Shown piece by piece: positions 5,787-10,097 of a stretch of 10,097 bases of DNA. The notes under the pieces were generated by a model that saw only the letters and a list, made by a program, of their open reading frames with translations, searched no databases and had not been told where the DNA came from. Source of the stretch: Akkermansiaceae bacterium (GTDB taxonomy: Bacteria > Verrucomicrobiota > Verrucomicrobiia > Verrucomicrobiales > Akkermansiaceae); NCBI GenBank assembly GCA_028293225.1, contig JAQGPE010000591.1, positions 1 through 10,097 on the forward strand. Reading direction: 5' to 3'. Numbering within the stretch: position 1 is the first letter of the stretch; the number at the start of each line of letters is the position of its first letter. A program made the translations under genes and the position numbers.

Positions 5787-6992
5787 ATGAAATTGAGCGA
5801 CCTGAAATCCTCCGGCCACTGGCCGACCCTTCTCACCGCCTTCCTCTACTTTGATTTCTCTTTCATGGTCTGGACGCTGCTCGGCGCCCTCGGCCCCCAG
5901 ATCGCGGAGTCGCTGCATCTCGATGCCGGCCAGAAGGGCATGATGGTCGCGGTGCCGATCCTCGGCGGCGCCATCCTGCGCCTGGTGCTTGGCGTGCTTT
6001 CCGACCGGATCGGCGCCAAGACCACCGGCATCATCGCCCAGATCGTGGTGATGGCCGCGCTGGCCGCCGGGTGGGTTTTCGGACTGAAGGATTTCCATGC
6101 CACGCTCGTGTTCGGTTTCGTGCTCGGTATCGCCGGAGCCTCGTTTGCGGTGGCGCTGCCGCAAGCGGGGCGATGGTACCCGGCGAACATGCAGGGCGTG
6201 GTGCTGGGCCTGGCGGGAGCGGGCAATGTCGGCGTGGTGATCGACAGCCTGGTTGGCCCGCGGCTCGCCGCCGCCTATGGCTGGCAGGCCGTGTTCGGTT
6301 TCGCTCTGATCCCCGCGGTCCTGACTTTCGCCGCCTATGCGATCTTTTCGAAGGAAGCGCCCGGGGTGATCGTGAAGAAGAAATTCTCCGACTACCTGCG
6401 GCTGCTGAAAGAGCAGGACGCCCACTGGTTCTGCTTCTACTATACGGTCTCCTTCGGCGGCTTCGTGGGCCTGGCCAGCTACTACGGCCTCTACTTCCGC
6501 TCGGAGTTCGGCCTGTCCGCGGTGAAAGCCGGTGATTTCGCCGCGCTCTGCACCTTCGCCGGGGCGCTTTCCCGGCCGATCGGCGGGGCCATCTCCGATC
6601 GGGTCGGCGGCATCCGCTCCATGCTGGTGATGTTCGCCACCGCCGCCGCCCTGCTGCTGGTCGCCGCCAATGTGCACCTCTTCGGCCTGAACGTGGTGCT
6701 CTTCGTCTGCGTCAGTGCGGTGCTCGGCATGTGCAATGGGGCGATCTTCCAACTGCTTCCGCAGCGCTTTGCCAAGGACATGGGCGTCATGACCGGCCTG
6801 GTCGGCTGCGGCGGCGGCATGGGCGGCTTCTACCTGGCCAGTTCGCTGGGCATGGCCAAGCAGACCTTCGGCTCCTGTGCGCCGGGTTTCTTCGCCTTCG
6901 CCGCACTCTGCCTGATCGCCGTGTCCGGGCTGGCCATGGTGAAAGGCCGCTGGCGGAAGACCTGGGGCGCCAGCGCCGAGGCGAGGATTTAA
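5787..6992 (+). CDS. narK: Nitrate/nitrite transporter, MFS NarK/NasA family
   Basis: This 401-residue inner-membrane carrier, with about 12 hydrophobic segments, would import nitrate or exchange nitrate for nitrite. The start at 5787 (MKLSDLKSSGHW) is preferred because the next residues lead straight into the first membrane helix; the frame also opens at 5691, but that extension crosses the repeat-rich control region. Family marks: Arg65 in GAILRLVLG and Arg263 in GALSRPIGG, matching the paired substrate-binding arginines of NarK; MFS loops SDRIG (72-76) and SDRVG (270-274); and two glycine-rich nitrate-signature stretches, GLAGAGNVG (141-149) and GLVGCGGGMGG (337-347). It is followed after 27 nt by the FeS/DmsC fusion, so it is probably the first gene of the nitrate operon. 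Import for assimilation is favoured by the cytoplasmic NasA-type reductase downstream. The leader shows no Shine-Dalgarno. Confidence 0.9.
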   Translation: MKLSDLKSSGHWPTLLTAFLYFDFSFMVWTLLGALGPQIAESLHLDAGQKGMMVAVPILGGAILRLVLGVLSDRIGAKTTGIIAQIVVMAALAAGWVFGLKDFHATLVFGFVLGIAGASFAVALPQAGRWYPANMQGVVLGLAGAGNVGVVIDSLVGPRLAAAYGWQAVFGFALIPAVLTFAAYAIFSKEAPGVIVKKKFSDYLRLLKEQDAHWFCFYYTVSFGGFVGLASYYGLYFRSEFGLSAVKAGDFAALCTFAGALSRPIGGAISDRVGGIRSMLVMFATAAALLLVAANVHLFGLNVVLFVCVSAVLGMCNGAIFQLLPQRFAKDMGVMTGLVGCGGGMGGFYLASSLGMAKQTFGSCAPGFFAFAALCLIAVSGLAMVKGRWRKTWGASAEARI

Positions 6993-7019
6993 CCGTCCTC
7001 ACCCCTCCCCTCGTTTCCC

Positions 7020-8630
7020 ATGCCTCCCATCGTCGACCTGACCGCACCCGCCATCAGCGGAGCGGCGCCTGAACCGGAACTGCGGACCCTGATCGACGAT
7101 CTCCTTTCCGAGCAGAAGAAGCCGCTGCAGACGCCGGTCGCCCGTTTCTCCGACTACCACGACCGCGAGCCCGATCTCAAGGCGCACTACCGCAATCTCA
7201 TCCCGCTGTCTCTACCGGGCGAAGGCGAGCAGTATGCCTTCGAGGTCTCACTGGACCGCTGCACCGCCTGCAAGTCCTGCGTGGCGGCCTGTCATTCGCT
7301 CAATGGCCTGGACGACGACGAGGCGTGGCGCGACATCGGCACCCTGGTCGGAGGCCGCGCCGAGCCGAAGTGGAAGCAGACCGTCACCACCGCCTGCCAC
7401 CATTGCGCCGAGCCCGGCTGCCTGTCCGGCTGCCCGGTCGGCGCCTACGAGAAAGATCGTACCACCGGCGTGGTCCGCCACCTGGACGACCAGTGCATCG
7501 GCTGCTCCTACTGCCTGCTGAAGTGCCCCTACGATGTCCCGAAGTACTCGAAGAAACGGGGCATCGTCCGGAAATGCGACATGTGCCACGGCCGTCTGGC
7601 CGCCGGGGAAGCGCCCGCCTGTGTCCAGGCCTGCCCGACCGGCGCGATCCGCATCGTCAACCGCAAGGTCTCGAAGATCGTCTTGGAAGGCCTCAGCGGC
7701 GTGGGATTTCTAACCGGCGCGCCGACTCCCGCCACGACCCTGCCCGCCACCCGCTACGTCGGCCGTGAGGTGCCCGTCACCGCGCACGCCGCCGACCAGG
7801 AATCGCTGGCGCTGCAGCACACCCATCTGCCGCTGGTGCTGATGCTGACCCTGACCCAGGCCGGTCTCGGGCTGCTGATCGCTGCGGCCTTCCTCAAATC
7901 GACACCGGTCGCCCTTGCCGGAGCGGGCGTGTTCTTCGCCGGGATGGCGGCCTCGGTCCTGCACCTGGGCCGGCCGCTCGGAGCGTGGCGCTTTTTCCTG
8001 GGACTGCGAACCAGTTGGCTGTCGCGGGAAATCCTGGCTTTTTCGATGGTCGCGCCGCTGGCCATGCTGATCCCGGCCGCGCCTTTTCTGACGCGTTTCA
8101 TTCCAATCCAATTGGCCGCGCTGGCGGACAAATTTCTGGCCACACTGCCGCCGGCGCTGGCCGTTCTGTCACTCGTCGCGGTCTTCACCTCGGTGATGAT
8201 CTACGTCGACACCCACCGGACCACCTGGCGCTTTTCGATCACCGCCAAGCGCTTCTTCGGAACGCTGATCGTCTTCGCCGGGCTCGGGCTCACCATCGCC
8301 CTGCCGACTGCCATCACGGCCGTGATCGCCGCTGCGGCCATCCTTCTCAAGCTGGCCACGGAAGCCCGCTTCCTGCGCGACCACCAGGACCCGGATGCGG
8401 AATGGACGCCGGACCACCACACCGCGCGGCTGATGCGGCTGCGCTCGATGACCGCCTTCACGAACGGCCGCTTCGCGGCGGCGCTGGGCGCGGTCGCCAC
8501 CGTGGGCTACAACCCTTGGCTGGCAGCAGCTCTGATGCTGCTGGCCGAACTGCTGGAGCGCGCCATCTTCTTCCGCACCGTGCATGCGCCGAAGATGCCG
8601 GGCAGTCCCGGCAGGTGCGGAAGCCACTGA
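7020..8630 (+). CDS. Fused four-cluster [4Fe-4S] ferredoxin (DmsB/NrfC-like) and DmsC-like membrane anchor
   Basis: This 536-residue protein combines two subunits that are separate in E. coli DMSO reductase. Residues about 75-215 are the iron-sulfur part, with 16 cysteines in four sets: C81/84/87/91, C126/129/134/138, C159/162/165/169 and C186/189/201/205, enough for four [4Fe-4S] clusters. After a linker (about 216-266), residues 267-520 form the membrane part, with about seven to eight hydrophobic segments and the DmsC hallmarks HLGRPLGAWRFFLGLRTSW (315-333), SREIL and an ending of ERAIFFRTVHAPKMPG. There is no Tat or Sec signal ahead of the FeS part, so the clusters should face the cytoplasm. 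The inferred role is to oxidise membrane quinol and pass electrons to the reductase encoded 9 nt downstream. Residues 1-74 are hydrophilic and unassigned. A CU-rich leader precedes the ATG. The separate, complete sets of motifs argue against a sequencing artefact. Confidence 0.88.
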   Translation: MPPIVDLTAPAISGAAPEPELRTLIDDLLSEQKKPLQTPVARFSDYHDREPDLKAHYRNLIPLSLPGEGEQYAFEVSLDRCTACKSCVAACHSLNGLDDDEAWRDIGTLVGGRAEPKWKQTVTTACHHCAEPGCLSGCPVGAYEKDRTTGVVRHLDDQCIGCSYCLLKCPYDVPKYSKKRGIVRKCDMCHGRLAAGEAPACVQACPTGAIRIVNRKVSKIVLEGLSGVGFLTGAPTPATTLPATRYVGREVPVTAHAADQESLALQHTHLPLVLMLTLTQAGLGLLIAAAFLKSTPVALAGAGVFFAGMAASVLHLGRPLGAWRFFLGLRTSWLSREILAFSMVAPLAMLIPAAPFLTRFIPIQLAALADKFLATLPPALAVLSLVAVFTSVMIYVDTHRTTWRFSITAKRFFGTLIVFAGLGLTIALPTAITAVIAAAAILLKLATEARFLRDHQDPDAEWTPDHHTARLMRLRSMTAFTNGRFAAALGAVATVGYNPWLAAALMLLAELLERAIFFRTVHAPKMPGSPGRCGSH

Positions 8631-8639
8631 CCTTTTCCT

Positions 8640-10097
8640 GTGATTCCCCTCAAACAACATCACGGTCCGCTGACCGCCGAACTCCTCCGCGAGCCCGGCC
8701 GCTTCGGGCTCGGCCAGTTGCCCGCCGGGGCCGTGCCGGATGCCGTGACGACCTCCATCTGCGGCTACTGCTCAACCGGTTGCCGCCTGCAGATCCACCT
8801 CCAGAGCGGCCGCGCCGTGGGACTGACTCCGGAGCCCGGCTATCCCGTCAACCGCGGCACCGCCTGCCCGAAAGGATGGGAGGCGCTCACCGTGCTGGAT
8901 TCCCCGGATCGCGCCACCACGCCCCTGCTCCGCGGCAGCGATGGCGTGCAGCGCCCGGCCGGCTGGAGCGAAGCGATCACCACCATGGTGCAGCGCTTCA
9001 AGGCCATCCAGCAGCAGCATGGTGCGGAAAGCATCGCCTACCTCTCCACCGGCCAGATCCCCTGTGAGGAAATGGCCTTTCTCGGCATGCTGGCGAAGTC
9101 CGGCATGGGCATGAAGCATGGCGATGGCAACACGCGCCAGTGCATGGCCACCGCCGTGGTCGCCTACAAGCAGTCCTTCGGCTTCGACGCGCCGCCCTAC
9201 ACCTACGCCGATTTCGAAGAATCGGATGTCCTGGTTTTCGTCGGCGCCAACCCGGCGATCGCCCACCCGATCCTCTGGCAGCGGGTGCTTTCCAACCGGC
9301 GCTCGCCCGAGATCGTGGTGCTCGACCCGCGCACGACCGAGACCGCCCAGACCGCGACCCGCCACCTGGCGATCAAGCCGAAGTCCGACCTGCGGCTGCT
9401 CTACACCATCGCCCACTGCATCGTCCGCGACCAGCGCATCGACCAGGCTTTTCTCGACGCCCACACCACCGGCTTTGCCGGGTTCGCGGAGTTTCTCGCC
9501 GCCTTCAGTCCGGAGGAAATGGCAGCGCAGACCGGCATTGAAGCCGCGGTCATCGAGGACCTGGCGCGCCTCGTTTCCGATCCCGCCAAGCGCGTCTCCT
9601 GGTGGTGGACCATGGGCGTGAACCAGTCCTACGAGGGAACCCGTACCGCCCAGGCCATGATCAATCTGGCGCTGATGACCGGGAACATCGGCAAGCCCGG
9701 CACCGGCGCGAACTCCATCACCGGCCAGTGCAATGCGATGGGCTCGCGGTTGTTCTCGAACACCACGAATCTCCTCGGCGGCCACGATTTCGGCAACTCG
9801 GCCCACCGCGCAAAAATCTCACTGCTCACCGGCGTGCCGGAGGCCGCCATCCAGCACGAGGCCGGCTGGGCCTATGACCGGATCCTGGAAGGCATCGACC
9901 GCGGCGAAATCCGCGGTCTGTGGGTGATCGCGACGAACCCGAACCACTCGTGGATCGACCGCGGCCATTTCCAGGAGCTGCGCAAGAAGCTCGATTTCCT
10001 GGTGGTGCAGGACATGTACTCCACCACCGAGACCGCCCAGCTCGCCGACCTGGTGCTGCCCGCCGCGGCCTGGGGCGAAAAAGAGGGCACCTTCATC
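8640..10097 (+). CDS. nasA: Assimilatory-type nitrate reductase catalytic subunit, molybdopterin oxidoreductase (runs off right edge)
   Basis: A reading frame of 486 codons is open to the right edge. The chosen start is GTG at 8640, three codons after the previous stop (8628-8630), which is in the same frame; no ATG is available before the first conserved motif. The N-terminus binds one [4Fe-4S] cluster through C41, C44, C48 and C76 ([14 protein letters not shown]). The Mo ligand is probably Cys168 in [21 protein letters not shown]-binding stretches include [10 protein letters not shown] (201-210), [20 protein letters not shown] and [14 protein letters not shown]. The visible end, [16 protein letters not shown], is typical of the NarB/NasA/NapA group. 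The protein starts [10 protein letters not shown] with no twin-arginine signal, so it should be cytoplasmic, unlike NapA or DmsA. It would reduce nitrate to nitrite, with electrons probably from the upstream FeS/DmsC protein. The C-terminal portion of the usual roughly 700-900 residues is outside the window, so a C-terminal FeS domain cannot be excluded. Formate dehydrogenase is a less likely alternative. Confidence 0.9.
   Translation, partial: MIPLKQHHGPLTAELLREPGRFGLGQLPAGAVPDAVTTSICGYCSTGCRLQIHLQSGRAVGLTPEPGYPVNRGTACPKGWEALTVLDSPDRATTPLLRGSDGVQRPAGWSEAITTMVQRFKAIQQQHGAESIAYLSTGQIPCEEMAFLGMLAKSGMGMKHGDGNTRQCMATAVVAYKQSFGFDAPPYTYADFEESDVLVFVGANPAIAHPILWQRVLSNRRSPEIVVLDPRTTETAQTATRHLAIKPKSDLRLLYTIAHCIVRDQRIDQAFLDAHTTGFAGFAEFLAAFSPEEMAAQTGIEAAVIEDLARLVSDPAKRVSWWWTMGVNQSYEGTRTAQAMINLALMTGNIGKPGTGANSITGQCNAMGSRLFSNTTNLLGGHDFGNSAHRAKISLLTGVPEAAIQHEAGWAYDRILEGIDRGEIRGLWVIATNPNHSWIDRGHFQELRKKLDFLVVQDMYSTTETAQLADLVLPAAAWGEKEGTFI

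Noticed and set aside
5673..6752. Minus-strand open frame of 359 codons
   Set aside because: It is antisense to narK and its product is His/Gln/Glu/Gly-rich with low complexity, which is typical of the complementary strand of GC-rich membrane-protein genes.
8772..9806. Minus-strand open frame of 344 codons
   Set aside because: It is antisense to nasA, whose cofactor motifs run without a break on the plus strand; the antisense product has no recognisable family.

Overview
The window looks like part of a GC-rich Gram-negative chromosome, most likely Verrucomicrobiota and less likely Planctomycetota. This is an inference from three things. One is a large secreted beta-helix surface protein. Another is the characteristic gene set NarK, a fused iron-sulfur/DmsC-type membrane protein, and a NasA-type nitrate reductase. 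The third is the near absence of Shine-Dalgarno sequences. No RNA genes, CRISPR arrays, insertion sequences or prophage genes were seen.

Layout. (1) Positions 1-2509, minus strand: the N-terminal 836 codons of a very large secreted or surface protein, with a signal peptide, a DUF11-like domain, a cadherin/Ig-like domain and a long right-handed beta-helix. It runs off the left edge. (2) 2510-2815: intergenic, with a possible promoter for the surface protein and a hairpin at its right end. (3) 2816-3187, plus: a small unrecognised ORF, followed by a weak terminator candidate. (4) 3285-5621, minus: a modA-modB-modC operon, an ABC importer for molybdate or a similar oxyanion. (5) 5622-5786: the divergent control region, carrying four TCATGA palindromes, two adjacent inverted repeats with 4-nt spacers, and a -24/-12 (sigma-54)-like element pointing toward the nitrate genes. 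(6) 5787 to the right edge, plus: a nitrate operon made of narK (nitrate/nitrite MFS transporter), a fused four-cluster ferredoxin plus DmsC-like membrane anchor, and the N-terminal 486 codons of a molybdopterin nitrate reductase.

How the genes fit together: ModABC would supply molybdate for the Mo-bis-MGD cofactor of the reductase. NarK would bring nitrate into the cytoplasm. The reductase, which has no Tat signal and should be cytoplasmic, would reduce it to nitrite. The neighbouring FeS/DmsC fusion suggests that electrons come from the membrane quinol pool through four [4Fe-4S] clusters, rather than from a soluble ferredoxin or NADH subunit as in textbook assimilatory reductases. The shared divergent control region suggests that molybdate uptake and nitrate use are co-regulated. 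Nitrite reductase genes may lie beyond the right edge, but that cannot be seen here.
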